Assembly (NCBI RefSeq): GCF_000685015.1
Contig: NZ_BAYA01000028.1
Coordinates: forward strand, 54,614 to 118,613
From: Paraburkholderia bannensis NBRC 103871
GTDB lineage: Bacteria > Pseudomonadota > Gammaproteobacteria > Burkholderiales > Burkholderiaceae
Direction: 5' to 3'
DNA: 64,000 bases
Of the stretch, positions 25,509-34,614 are shown piece by piece. Within the stretch, counting starts at the first letter, position 1. Every line of letters begins with the position of its first letter. Position numbers and translations under genes: made by a program. Under the pieces are notes generated by a model. It was not told where the DNA came from and did no database searches. It was given only the letters and a program-made list of their open reading frames with translations.

Positions 25509-26678
25509 ATGGCATTGAGGAAGCAGATCGCGTGCGCCGCGCTGGCCGCATTCATCGTCGCGTCGCCCGCGCTCGCGCAGACGGACGCCGCGTCCGAGGT
25601 GGGTGCCGCAGTGGGCGAGAAACTCGCGGCGAATACAAGCGCACCACTGGCGAGCGGGCACGAATACCTCGCGGTGACGAACTACCCGAATAACCTGAGC
25701 GTGATCGACACGGCCACGGACAGCGTGGTCAAGACCTGTGCGCTGCCCGATTCGTTCGGCCCCGGCACGATGCAGATCAGCCCCGACCGCAAGCGCGCCT
25801 ATGTGCTGAACAATCACTACGGCGATCTTTACGGCGTCGACCTGGACAGCTGCAAGACCGTGTTTCATGCGGCGCTCGCGCAGCAATGGGACGAGCGTGC
25901 GCGGGCGATGTTCTCGATTGCGGTGAGCCCGGACGGCAAGGAGATCTACAGCGTCGTCAATCCGACGAAGATGAACCGCGACAGCTATGAAGTGCAGGCG
26001 CCGCGCCTGCAAGTGTGGTCGACCGAAGGCGGCATGGAGGCCAAGCCGATCCGCAGCTTCCCCGCGCCGCGCCAGACGACCATGATCCAGGCGGCGGACG
26101 ATGGCTCGCTGTTCGTGGTCGGGCCGGATATTTACCGCATGAATGTGCAGACCGGCCAGTACGATGTGGCCGTGCCGTTGCGCAACTGGACGCGCCCGCT
26201 CTATGGCCGCCCGGACGTGCTGTACGTCTGGCCGCAGCAGCGCCCGCAACACGCGTTCAACCTGCTCTATACGGCCGACCGCTTTCCCGACGAAAAGAAA
26301 GACCCGTCGAAAGCGCAGACCATGTACGGCTATGTCGATATCGACCTGAAAAGCGGCAAGGCCGCGCTCACGGATTTCGCGCCGTTCACCGAGGTCTATT
26401 TCACGGGCGGGCGCTCGCCGAAGGATCCGAACGTGATGTACGGCGTGCTCAACCGTCTGGCGAAGTACGACATCAAGCACGAGAAGATGGTCACGAGCGC
26501 GGCGCTCGATCATTCGTACTACTGCCTGTCGCTCAACAAGGAAGGCGACAAGATCTACCTTGCGGGCACCTTCAATACCGTGGCCGTCTATGACGCCGAT
26601 TCGCTCAGGAAGCTCAAGGACATCCCCTTGCCCGGCGGCGACATGGCGATCACCACGGCGCAGATCTTCACGCGCTAG
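25509..26678 (+). CDS. qhpB: Quinohemoprotein amine dehydrogenase beta subunit (beta-propeller)
   Basis: 389-residue periplasmic subunit. A Sec signal peptide ends at ALAQ near residue 24. The rest is a YVTN-like seven-bladed propeller with repeated blades such as YLAVTNYPNNLSVIDTATDSVV and RKRAYVLNNHYGDLYGVD. It helps form the active-site cavity with the gamma subunit. Length and order match known QHNDH operons. GAGAGGAC precedes the ATG. It ends the operon, 45 bases before the convergent purine nucleoside permease gene. Confidence 0.94.
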   Translation: MALRKQIACAALAAFIVASPALAQTDAASEVGAAVGEKLAANTSAPLASGHEYLAVTNYPNNLSVIDTATDSVVKTCALPDSFGPGTMQISPDRKRAYVLNNHYGDLYGVDLDSCKTVFHAALAQQWDERARAMFSIAVSPDGKEIYSVVNPTKMNRDSYEVQAPRLQVWSTEGGMEAKPIRSFPAPRQTTMIQAADDGSLFVVGPDIYRMNVQTGQYDVAVPLRNWTRPLYGRPDVLYVWPQQRPQHAFNLLYTADRFPDEKKDPSKAQTMYGYVDIDLKSGKAALTDFAPFTEVYFTGGRSPKDPNVMYGVLNRLAKYDIKHEKMVTSAALDHSYYCLSLNKEGDKIYLAGTFNTVAVYDADSLRKLKDIPLPGGDMAITTAQIFTR

Positions 26679-26723
26679 GCGTGACGACTTGCGCCGGGCA
26701 GGGGGCGTTAGCGATTCAACGCG

Positions 26724-27827
26724 TTACCGCGTGGGCACGCCGGCGCGCCAGTCGTCCCAGTGCGCGACGATGTCCTGCACGAGCGGGTTGCCCGCGCGAT
26801 AGAGGTTTTCGAGCGCGGGGGCGAAGCCGCCCTGGCTCGCGTAGTTCAGCAGGTTCGACGCGCTCGACTGGCCCTTGTACGGACGGTCGAAGTCCGAGCC
26901 CGCGCGCAGCACCGCCACGCGGTCGAGGTCGACGCGCTGCGTGGCGGCGGCGCGCTTGAGCGCCTCGTAGGTGGCGTTGTCTTCCTGCTGCGTCATGCAG
27001 TAGACGCCCTTGCCGCCCGTGAGCTGGCGCGTGAATTCGGTTGCACGCGCACCGAGTTCCGCGCCCGACCACCACGTATCGCCCGCAATCGAATCGCAGC
27101 GGATCACACCAGGCGCGCGATTAGCGGGCGCATAGCGGTATTTCGCGCGCGCGGCCTTCGCTTCGGGGCTATCGGACAGTTGCACATCGTGGCTCAGTGC
27201 ATAAGCCGCCGACGTCAGCTTCGCGTTGAGCTGGAAGACCTCGGTGCGGTAGTCCAGCGCCGGTTTTTCGCCGGGACTTTTGGTGTTGATGCCGAGATAA
27301 CCCGTGCGCCAGCCCTTGGGACGGCGGTCGGGATCGATCTCCCATTGCAGGCCGAAATCGACGAGCCAGTCCGACCATGCCGCCGATCCGACCGTACCTT
27401 GCTGCGGATTCACGCCTGCAATCCCTGCCACAAGAAAGTACGTCTGGCGCAGGTCGAATTGCGGCGCGAACGCCAGCGCCATCGTCGATGCCGCGGCGTT
27501 GGAATGGCCCATGCCGGTCGTCATCACGCACACATCGTCGTGATTGCACTGCACGGCGGGATAGTCGGGCGAAAGGCCCGCGACCGGGATGCTGTCCCAC
27601 GGGCCGAGCTTGTCGAGCCAGGTCTTGGCCTCGGGCGCGAACATGGTGACGATCATGACCTTCACGGGCCGCGCGCCGCTTGCCGTGCCCTGTTGCACGA
27701 AGGCGCCGGGCGCCGATGCCTGCGCGTCAGGCTGCGAGCCGCTGGCGGCGCAGCCCGCCAGCACGAGCGCGCCGAGCAATGCGGTAAGACGGAAACGAGT
27801 GACGAAAGGCGTAGTGTTGTTGTTCAT
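26724..27827 (-). CDS. Purine nucleoside permease-family (NUP) lipoprotein
   Basis: 367-residue protein of the NUP family. It opens with a lipoprotein signal (LLGALVLAGCAASG, Cys near 25), so it is predicted to be periplasmic or membrane-anchored. The core VKVMIVTMFAPEAKTWLDKL and MTTGMGHSNAAASTMALAF resembles nucleoside phosphorylase folds, and later FLVAGIAGVNPQ fits the same fold. The family was named for nucleoside transport in yeast, but the predicted fold is phosphorylase-like, so the true role may be nucleoside binding or cleavage. It is convergent with qhpB and precedes an orphan sugar-binding protein on the same strand. Confidence 0.85.
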   Translation of the reverse strand: MNNNTTPFVTRFRLTALLGALVLAGCAASGSQPDAQASAPGAFVQQGTASGARPVKVMIVTMFAPEAKTWLDKLGPWDSIPVAGLSPDYPAVQCNHDDVCVMTTGMGHSNAAASTMALAFAPQFDLRQTYFLVAGIAGVNPQQGTVGSAAWSDWLVDFGLQWEIDPDRRPKGWRTGYLGINTKSPGEKPALDYRTEVFQLNAKLTSAAYALSHDVQLSDSPEAKAARAKYRYAPANRAPGVIRCDSIAGDTWWSGAELGARATEFTRQLTGGKGVYCMTQQEDNATYEALKRAAATQRVDLDRVAVLRAGSDFDRPYKGQSSASNLLNYASQGGFAPALENLYRAGNPLVQDIVAHWDDWRAGVPTR

Positions 27828-27961
27828 ATGCGCGTTGGGTTTTCGTGACGTTCGGTGCCGATGTGGAGATACATCGGCCCGACATCATAGTTGCCAACGG
27901 CTTGTGACGCGTGCGGCGTGCCACGTCGTGCAGCGTCGTAAGACTGGAGCGGCTGGAGCGG

Positions 27962-28921
27962 CTAGAGCGACTCTTTCGTGACCAGCGTGACCGGCGTTTC
28001 GATGTAGTCGGGCAGGTCGTCCTGGGCGCGATGTTCCTGGCAGGCCTGCAAGGCCACGTCGAGGCCGTAGACGGCCTGCTTTTGCCCGAACTGATCGAGC
28101 GTCGCGAGCACGCGGCCGTCCTTGATCATGGGCTTGATCGCATCGCTGGCGTTGAAGCCGGTGATGAGCACGCGGCCCGTGAGCTGGGATTCGCGCACGG
28201 CGTCCACGGCGCCGCGCGCCATGTTGTCGTTCGCGCACAATAGCGCCCGGATACCCGGCCGCGCCGCGAGGATCGATGCCGCCGCCAGGCGCCCCTGGCC
28301 ATATTCCCAGTTGCCCGATTCGACGCCGACCACTTCGATCTGCGCGGCCTGCATGGCGTCGCGAAAGCCCGCGGTGCGCTGCTGCGCGTTGAGATCGGCG
28401 GACACGCCTTCGATGATGCCGACACGATCGCCCGCGTGCAGCTTGCGTGCGAGATAGTCGCCCACGCGCCTGGCCGCGCGCCGGTCGTCGGGGCCGACGT
28501 AGGGGATATGCAGGTGCGCTTCGCGCAGCGCGTCGGCGTCGAGCGGATTGTCGATCGCGAGCGTGAGGATGCCGTGCTGGACGCTGCGGCGCGTGGCATT
28601 CACGAGCGCGCGCGAGTCGGACGGCGCGAGCACGATCGCATTGACGCCCTGCTTGATCGCCATATCGACGAGACGGATCTGTCCGGCTGCATCGCTTTCC
28701 GACTGGATGCCAAGCACCGTGAGCCTGAACGGATAGGGCGCGTGCGCCTGGAAGACCTTGGCGGCGGAGATCATTGCCGTCGTGAACGGATCGGGCAGGT
28801 CTTTGAGCACCAGCGCGATGGCGGTGTCGCGTGCAGCGCCCAGGCCGCTGCGGGCATGCGCGGCGCCGATCGCGGCAAGCAGGCCTGCGAGCACGAAACG
28901 GCGGCGTTGTGGTTCAAACAT
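27962..28921 (-). CDS. Periplasmic sugar-binding protein (ribose/galactose type), orphan
   Basis: 319-residue solute-binding protein of the ribose-binding family. An arginine-rich signal peptide (PQRRRFVLAGLLAAIGAAHA) leads to two alpha/beta lobes; typical segments are AIKQGVNAIVLAPSDSRALV, TLAIDNPLDAD, and GRVLITGFNASDAI near residue 250. No permease or ATPase gene is near, so it may feed a transporter or chemoreceptor encoded elsewhere. It lies 134 bases before the NUP gene on the same strand; with that gene a ribose- or nucleoside-linked role is possible but unproven. Confidence 0.85.
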   Translation of the reverse strand: MFEPQRRRFVLAGLLAAIGAAHARSGLGAARDTAIALVLKDLPDPFTTAMISAAKVFQAHAPYPFRLTVLGIQSESDAAGQIRLVDMAIKQGVNAIVLAPSDSRALVNATRRSVQHGILTLAIDNPLDADALREAHLHIPYVGPDDRRAARRVGDYLARKLHAGDRVGIIEGVSADLNAQQRTAGFRDAMQAAQIEVVGVESGNWEYGQGRLAAASILAARPGIRALLCANDNMARGAVDAVRESQLTGRVLITGFNASDAIKPMIKDGRVLATLDQFGQKQAVYGLDVALQACQEHRAQDDLPDYIETPVTLVTKESL

Positions 28922-29018
28922 GGCGTGAGCGGCGGTGCTGGCAGCGCCGGGTGGATCGGATGGGTGGAAGTTTAAACGAGGCGTGGGCGCTGCGGTACGG
29001 CTATCTTCGAGGCGGCCT

Positions 29019-29933
29019 TCAGGGCTTTTCCGCGGCCTGGGCGCGCGCGGCCAGATGCTCGACCATGCGCTGGGCGGCGGGCTGCAAGGCGTCGAAGGCG
29101 CGAAAGCAGACGATGAAGCGCCGCTTCGCCCAGGCGTCGCTGAGCGGCACCAGCCGTACGTTGAGGATGCGCGTATAGCTGCGGCCGACTTCCTCGGGCA
29201 CGACGCTGATGCCCAGGTTGGCGGCGACCACACGGAATGCCGCATCGAAATTCGATACGGTCGCGCGGTAGTCGACGGTGCGCCCGCTGCGTGCCGCCGC
29301 GCGCTGCAACAGCGTATGCACGGCCGTGGACGGGGGCAGGCCCACATGCTCGTAGCCGAGCGTGTCCGCGAAAGCCACCGTCTTGCGGCGCGCGAGCGCG
29401 TGGCCCACCGGCACCGCGAGCGCGAGCCGGTCGCTGCGCCAGGGCCGCGCTTCCAGGCCGCCCAGCTCCACGTTGTCCCAGCACACGCCCACCGATGCCA
29501 CGCCGTCGCGCACGCGTTGCACGAGCTCCTTCGAGGTGCGCTCGTCCACGTTGACCCGGATGTTCTCGTGCGCGGGCATGCGCATGAACGATGCGAGATC
29601 GTCGAGCAGCGACTCTGCGATGGCCGACGCCGACGCGCACACGCTCACGCTGCCGCGCAGGCCGCTGCCGAACGCGGCGATGTCGCTGACCGCGCGCTCA
29701 AGCGTGAAGATGACGCTGCGCGCATGCTCCAGCAGCGCGACGCCTGCCTGGGTGGGCTGCACGCCGCGCCGCGAGCGCGTGAGCAGGGGCACGCCGAGAT
29801 CGGCCTCCAGTTGCGCGATGCGCTTGCTGATCGCGGAAGGTTCGATATGCGCGTCGCGCGCTGCATGGCCCATGTTGCCGTGTTCGCAGACGGCCACCAG
29901 CAGGCGCAAGGTCTTGATGTCGATATCGTGCAT
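29019..29933 (-). CDS. LysR-family transcriptional regulator of the CoA-lyase operon
   Basis: 304 residues with a LysR helix-turn-helix at about 5-65 (TLRLLVAVCEHGNMGHAARD, EPSAISKRIAQLEADLGVPLL) and the usual effector domain after residue 90. It is divergent from the HMG-CoA-lyase-like gene at 30090, with 156 bases between starts, and is the probable regulator of that operon. The gap holds three 12-base direct repeats. Inducer unknown. Confidence 0.9.
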   Translation of the reverse strand: MHDIDIKTLRLLVAVCEHGNMGHAARDAHIEPSAISKRIAQLEADLGVPLLTRSRRGVQPTQAGVALLEHARSVIFTLERAVSDIAAFGSGLRGSVSVCASASAIAESLLDDLASFMRMPAHENIRVNVDERTSKELVQRVRDGVASVGVCWDNVELGGLEARPWRSDRLALAVPVGHALARRKTVAFADTLGYEHVGLPPSTAVHTLLQRAAARSGRTVDYRATVSNFDAAFRVVAANLGISVVPEEVGRSYTRILNVRLVPLSDAWAKRRFIVCFRAFDALQPAAQRMVEHLAARAQAAEKP

Positions 29934-30000
29934 GTGGGTTTCCCAATCGGAAACTTGGCGGTTCCAAAATACCGCTTTATGGATCAGCGGGAATGTCTAA

Positions 30001-30036
30001 AGTTAGCACAGCAGTTATCACACCAGTTAGCGCATC
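30001..30036. repeat. Three 12-base direct repeats, possible regulator site
   Basis: AGTTAGCACAGC, AGTTATCACACC and AGTTAGCGCATC start at 30001, 30013 and 30025, in exact 12-base phase. They lie in the divergent LysR/lyase promoter region. The phasing suggests a protein-binding array, though LysR sites are usually inverted repeats. Confidence 0.5.
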
Positions 30037-30089
30037 GTCAGTGCGCCACCCAAGGGCGTACCAGGTCGAATCATCAGGAGACATTCCCC

Positions 30090-31040
30090 ATGCCCATCTA
30101 CCCAGCGCGCGCGACGCTACGCGAAGTCGGCTTGCGCGACGGCCTGCAAAGCATCGCCACCGTGCTGCCCACCGAGCGCAAGATCGAATGGCTGCGCGCG
30201 GCGCACGCGGCCGGCCTGCGCGAAATCGAAGTCGGCTCTTTCGTGCCCGCGCGCCTGTTGCCCCAACTCGCCGATACCGCCGACCTGGTCGCTTACGCGC
30301 GCAGCCTGCCTGGCCTTTCGGTCTCGGTGCTGGTGCCCAATCTCAAGGGCGCGCAACGCTCGCTCGAAACGGGCGCCGACCTGATGCTCGTGCCGCTCTC
30401 GGCGAGCGAGGCGCATAGCCGCGCGAACCTGCGCAAGACGCCCGAGGAAGTCGTCGCCGAAGTCGCACAGATGCGCGCCGCGCGCGACGCTTCGGGCGCG
30501 AAGACGCTGATCGAAGGCGGCATCGGCACGGCGTTTGGCTGCACGCTGCAAGGCCATGTTGCAGCGGACGACGTGCTGCGCTACATGCAGGCGCTGCTTG
30601 ACGCGGGCGCAGACCGCGTGAGCCTGGCCGATACGGTCGGCTACGCCAATCCGCGCGCCGTGCGCGAGCTGTTCGGGCGCGCGCGTGACATCGCGGGCGA
30701 GCGGCTCTGGTGCGCGCACTTTCACGACACGCGCGGCCTGGCGCTCGCCAACGTCTACGCGGCGCTGGAAACGGGCGTGACGCGTTTCGACGCGTCGCTG
30801 GCGGGTATCGGCGGTTGTCCCCATGCGCCGGGCGCGAGCGGCAACGTGGCGACCGAAGACCTGGCCTTCATGCTTGCCGATATGGGCATCGACACCGGCA
30901 TCGATATCGACGCCTTGCTGGCGCTGCGCGCGCAGGTGGCGCAATGGCTCTCGCACGAAACGCTGCACGGTACGCTCTGGCGCGCGGGTTTGCCGAAGAC
31001 TTTCAACGCCGCTGTCCAGGCAGTCGATTCGTTATCCTGA
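30090..31040 (+). CDS. Hydroxymethylglutaryl-CoA lyase-like enzyme
   Basis: 316-residue enzyme of the HMGL group in the TIM-barrel lyase/synthase family, which splits a 3-hydroxy-3-methyl acyl-CoA into a keto acid and acetyl-CoA. Signs are the opening LREVGLRDGLQS, the metal-binding HFHDTRGLALAN near residue 208, and GIGGCPHAPGASGNVATED near residue 238, which holds the mobile catalytic Cys. It is followed 7 bases later by a family III CoA-transferase, so substrate is probably activated first by CoA transfer. HMG (meglutol), citramalate or a close relative is likely. The ATG at 30090 follows CAGGAG. Confidence 0.88.
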   Translation: MPIYPARATLREVGLRDGLQSIATVLPTERKIEWLRAAHAAGLREIEVGSFVPARLLPQLADTADLVAYARSLPGLSVSVLVPNLKGAQRSLETGADLMLVPLSASEAHSRANLRKTPEEVVAEVAQMRAARDASGAKTLIEGGIGTAFGCTLQGHVAADDVLRYMQALLDAGADRVSLADTVGYANPRAVRELFGRARDIAGERLWCAHFHDTRGLALANVYAALETGVTRFDASLAGIGGCPHAPGASGNVATEDLAFMLADMGIDTGIDIDALLALRAQVAQWLSHETLHGTLWRAGLPKTFNAAVQAVDSLS

Positions 31041-31047
31041 GGATGCT

Positions 31048-32226
31048 ATGAGCACAGCAAACATGAACGCCGATAAGGCCGCGGCCACGCGGCTTCCGCT
31101 CGACGGCGTGCGCGTCGTCGAATTCACGCACATGGTCATGGGGCCGACGTGCGGGATGATCCTCGCCGATCTGGGCGCCGAAGTCATCAAGGTCGAGCCG
31201 CCGGGCGGCGACAGGACGCGCAACCTGCCGGGGCTGGGCATTGGCTTTTTTCGCTCGTTCAACCGCAACAAAAAAAGCGTCGTCATCGATATCAATACGG
31301 AGGAAGGGCGTGCCGCCGCCGTCGAATTGATCGGGCAGTGCGACGTCATGCTTGAGAATTTCCGGCCAGGCCTCATGCAGAAACTGGGCCTCGACTATGC
31401 GACGCTCTCGCAGCGCCATGCGCGACTGATCTACGTTTCGCACAAGGGCTTTCTGCCTGGGCCCTATGAAAACCGGCTCGCGCTCGACGAAGTCGTGCAG
31501 ATGATGGGCGGCCTTTCCTATATGACCGGCCCGGCGGGGCGGCCGCTGCGCGCGGGCACGTCGGTCAACGACATCATGGGCGGCATGTTCGGCGCCATTG
31601 GCGTGCTGGCGGCGCTGCGCGAACGCGACGTGAGCGGACGCGGCCAGGAGGTGCAGAGCGCGCTGTTCGAGAACTGCGTGTTCCTGAGCGCGCAGCATAT
31701 GCAGCAATACGCAATGACGCGCGAAGCGCCGCCGCCCATGCCGTCGCGCGTGTCCGCATGGAGCGTGTACGACGTCTTCACGCTGGCCGACGACGAACAG
31801 CTGTTCATCGGTGCGGTGAGTGACAGGCAATTTGTTACGCTATGCGAAGTAATCGGCTGTCCGGAGCTGGCGGCCGAGCCGCAATACGCGAACAACGCCT
31901 TGCGCGTGGCCGCGCGCCCCGAACTGCTCGCGCGTCTGGACGAGGTGCTCAAGACGCATCGCATCGCGGAGCTGATGCCGCGCCTCGAAGCGGCGGGCGT
32001 GCCTTATGCGCCGATCGTGCGTCCCGATCAATTGCTCGACGATCCGCATTTGAAGGCGAGCGGCGGCCTCGTGCCGATGCAGACCGACGACGGCGGCGAA
32101 ACCGATGTCGTCCTGCTGCCGCTCATGATGGACGGGCGGCGTCCGGGCGTACGTCAGCCGCTTGCGAAGGTGGGCGAACATACCGAAGAGGTGCTTGCGC
32201 GCCTGGGTATCCATAGCCCGGTCTAG
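31048..32226 (+). CDS. CaiB/BaiF family III CoA-transferase
   Basis: 392-residue cytoplasmic CoA-transferase that moves CoA between carboxylic acids. The family opening LDGVRVVEFTHMVMGPTCG, then LADLGAEVIKVEPPGGD and NRNKKSVVIDI, is clear; the C-terminal part includes GVPYAPIVRPDQLLDDPHLKA. Translation is probably coupled to the lyase gene just upstream. With the lyase and the MFS carrier downstream it forms a simple uptake-activation-cleavage route for a hydroxy dicarboxylic acid; donor and substrate are unknown. Confidence 0.9.
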   Translation: MSTANMNADKAAATRLPLDGVRVVEFTHMVMGPTCGMILADLGAEVIKVEPPGGDRTRNLPGLGIGFFRSFNRNKKSVVIDINTEEGRAAAVELIGQCDVMLENFRPGLMQKLGLDYATLSQRHARLIYVSHKGFLPGPYENRLALDEVVQMMGGLSYMTGPAGRPLRAGTSVNDIMGGMFGAIGVLAALRERDVSGRGQEVQSALFENCVFLSAQHMQQYAMTREAPPPMPSRVSAWSVYDVFTLADDEQLFIGAVSDRQFVTLCEVIGCPELAAEPQYANNALRVAARPELLARLDEVLKTHRIAELMPRLEAAGVPYAPIVRPDQLLDDPHLKASGGLVPMQTDDGGETDVVLLPLMMDGRRPGVRQPLAKVGEHTEEVLARLGIHSPV

Positions 32227-32294
32227 CGACGTGATGCGACGTTAAGTATCGCGGGCCAATGAAGCCCGCGCGCACAACAACATGGAGACAGACA

Positions 32295-33737
32295 ATGCAA
32301 CGCACCCTCACCACGGACGATGCGCTCGCACCGCCTCTGGAGCGCGCCGGTTCCGCGCAGGCAACGGCGGCGGCGCTGTCCGCGCGGCTCGATCGCCTGC
32401 CGGCCACCTGGCAGCTGTGGAAACTCGTGCTGCTGATTTCGCTGGGCGGCTTCTTCGAAGTTTACGACCTGATTTTTACGGGTTATATCGCGCCAGGCAT
32501 GGCGAAAAGCGGCCTGCTGCAAACCACGACGTCGAGCTTCTTCGGCTTCAACGGCATTGGCGCATTCGTCGCCGCGACGTTCGCGGGACTGTTCGTCGGC
32601 ACTTTCTTCCTGGGCTGGCTGCCCGATAGATTCGGACGCCGAAGCGTATTCACTTTCTCCTTGCTGTGGTACTCGATCGGCTCGATCGTGATGGCGTTTC
32701 AGCACTCGTCGGAAGGCCTGATTCTTTGGCGATTCATCACGGGCATAGGCGTAGGCATCGAGATCGTCACGATCGACAGCTACGTCACGGAGATGGTGCC
32801 CCAGCAGATGCGCGGGCGCGCGATGGCCTTCAACCAGGCGATCATGTTCGCGGCCGCACCGGCTTCGGCCTTGCTGTCGTGGTGGCTGGTGCCGATTGCG
32901 CCGTTCGGCGTCGACGGCTGGCGCTGGGTGGTGCTGGCCGGTGCGCTGGGTGCGGCGCTCGTGTGGTTCGTGCGCCGTGCCGTGCCGGAAAGCCCGCGCT
33001 GGCTCGCTACGCACGGACACACCGAGGCCGCAGAGCAGGCGATCGTGCGCCTGGAACAGGCGGCGGTGCGCGAGAGCGGGCGGGAACTGCCGCCGCCCGC
33101 GCCTGTGCCGAATGTGCCTGCGCATCGCCGCGCCACGCTGGCTGGACTGTGGCAGGCCCCTTATCGCGGGCGTCTCCTGATGCTGGTGGCGTTCAACCTT
33201 TGCCAGGCGATTGGCTATTACGGCTTCGCAAACTGGGTGCCGACCTTGCTGATCGGGCAGGGCGTGCACGTCACCCGCAGCCTGCTTTACGCCTTCGTGA
33301 TTGCGATTGCGCTGCCGTGCGGCCCGCTGCTCGCGATGCTCGTGGCCGACCGTATCGAGCGCAAGTGGCTGATCGTCGGCTCGGCTTTCGCGGTGCTGGT
33401 CTTTGGGTTGATGTTCGCCCAGGCGCGCGGTGCCGCGGCGCTTGTCGCGCTGGGCATCCTGATCAGTCTTGCGGGGCAGATGATCTCGGTTTGCTATCAC
33501 GCGTATCAGGCGGAGCTGTTCCCAACCGCGGTGCGGTGCCGTGCGAATGGCGTGGTGTATTCGGCGAGCCGCGTGGGCGCGATGATGTCGGGTTTTACCA
33601 TCGCCGCGCTGTTGCGCGATGGCGGCGTGCAAGCGGTGTTTGCCGGGATTACCGTCTGCATGCTCGTGGTGATGGTGTCGATTGGCGCTTTTGGGCCGCG
33701 CACGAATGGATTGTCGCTCGATGAGCTGTCGCACTGA
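32295..33737 (+). CDS. MFS transporter, sugar/organic-acid type (12 TM)
   Basis: 480-residue permease of the major facilitator superfamily. Twelve hydrophobic helices are seen, starting at LWKLVLLISLGGFFEVYDLI (residue about 47). The signature LGWLPDRFGRRSVFTFS lies between helices 2 and 3, and PESPRW marks the central loop as in the sugar-porter/AAHS-like group. GGAGACAGACA precedes the ATG at 32295. It is third gene after lyase and CoA-transferase and probably imports their substrate. A strong terminator follows at 33763. Confidence 0.9.
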   Translation: MQRTLTTDDALAPPLERAGSAQATAAALSARLDRLPATWQLWKLVLLISLGGFFEVYDLIFTGYIAPGMAKSGLLQTTTSSFFGFNGIGAFVAATFAGLFVGTFFLGWLPDRFGRRSVFTFSLLWYSIGSIVMAFQHSSEGLILWRFITGIGVGIEIVTIDSYVTEMVPQQMRGRAMAFNQAIMFAAAPASALLSWWLVPIAPFGVDGWRWVVLAGALGAALVWFVRRAVPESPRWLATHGHTEAAEQAIVRLEQAAVRESGRELPPPAPVPNVPAHRRATLAGLWQAPYRGRLLMLVAFNLCQAIGYYGFANWVPTLLIGQGVHVTRSLLYAFVIAIALPCGPLLAMLVADRIERKWLIVGSAFAVLVFGLMFAQARGAAALVALGILISLAGQMISVCYHAYQAELFPTAVRCRANGVVYSASRVGAMMSGFTIAALLRDGGVQAVFAGITVCMLVVMVSIGAFGPRTNGLSLDELSH

Positions 33738-33762
33738 GGGCGGGGGCTAGCGCTGCACGTGG

Positions 33763-33798
33763 AAAGGGCCGCCGGATCGTGTGATCCGGCGGCCCTTT
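33763..33798 (+). terminator. Rho-independent terminator after the MFS gene
   Basis: A perfect 16-base inverted repeat (33763-33778 AAAGGGCCGCCGGATC with 33783-33798) with loop GTGT, ending in TTT. It closes the lyase/CoA-transferase/MFS operon. Confidence 0.8.
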
Positions 33799-34131
33799 CT
33801 GGTCTTGCTGCGCATGATTTAGCTTGGCTCAAGCTCGGTAAAGTTTGTATTTAACGAGAAAAATGTATGGATTCTGCAAATGCAGTCAGGGCGATATCCG
33901 GTCTGCGAGCCACTCGTGGAATGCAACTAACAGCCAGTCCCGCGCGCCCACTTTGAATGGCGAAGAGAAACGGTACGCGGGCGTCCAACGCACGAACTTC
34001 GGCCGTCTTCAGATGGGGAGCCGATATGAGCAGGCTGGAGCACGGTGATCGAGGTTTCGAAACGACCGAAGAAGCCTCGGGGCCAACCGTCAGCGCCGCC
34101 AACCCCTAACGCTGTCATCACAGCGCCAGCA
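33799..34131. other. Intergenic region with no recognised gene
   Basis: About 330 bases between two convergent genes. Short frames on both strands lack ribosome binding sites and family resemblance. No RNA gene or repeat is seen beyond the terminator to its left. Confidence 0.55.
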
Positions 34132-34530
34132 CTACGACTTCAAATTACGCGCCGCCGCTGCGCAGCCCGCATCCATCAGCGGCTCGACCATCGCGCGCCT
34201 TTCGTCGGGCAGGAAATCAATGCTCCACACAAGGCGGCAACGCCCGCCCGGTTCAACCTCGTCCGCGACGATTTGCATGGACGCCGCGTAATGCTCGAAA
34301 TTCGGCCCGCAGACCGTATAAGCCACGCGCATGGATGCGTCGTCGATCTTGACGATGCGCTCCTGCACCACATTGCCGTTCGCAAACGTGACGCTGCGCA
34401 GGTCGCCGTCAACCTGCACATCGGTGAGCACGCCTGCGAAGACGCGGGCGATATTGCGCGAGTCGCGCAACGTGGCCCAGGCGCGTGCCGCGCCGCAGTC
34501 CAAAGGGATGTCGCGGTAGAGTGAAGCCAT
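34132..34530 (-). CDS. SRPBCC-family protein, small
   Basis: 132-residue member of the SRPBCC ligand-binding fold: MASLYRDIPLDCGAARAWATLRD opens the N-terminal strand and helix, and the C-terminal helix ends MVEPLMDAGCAAAARNLKS. There is no export signal. The ATG at 34530 begins the family-like part; a longer frame to 34596 is not conserved. It is downstream of the EamA gene on the same strand (84 bases), so the two may be co-transcribed. Function not predictable. Confidence 0.7.
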   Translation of the reverse strand: MASLYRDIPLDCGAARAWATLRDSRNIARVFAGVLTDVQVDGDLRSVTFANGNVVQERIVKIDDASMRVAYTVCGPNFEHYAASMQIVADEVEPGGRCRLVWSIDFLPDERRAMVEPLMDAGCAAAARNLKS

Positions 34531-34614
34531 CGTCGTGTCTCCCTGGCGGGACGTCGGATGGCGCCAGTATGCGCGCCCGGCTCGAAAAATCTGCACGAAA
34601 CGGTTTGAAGCCGC

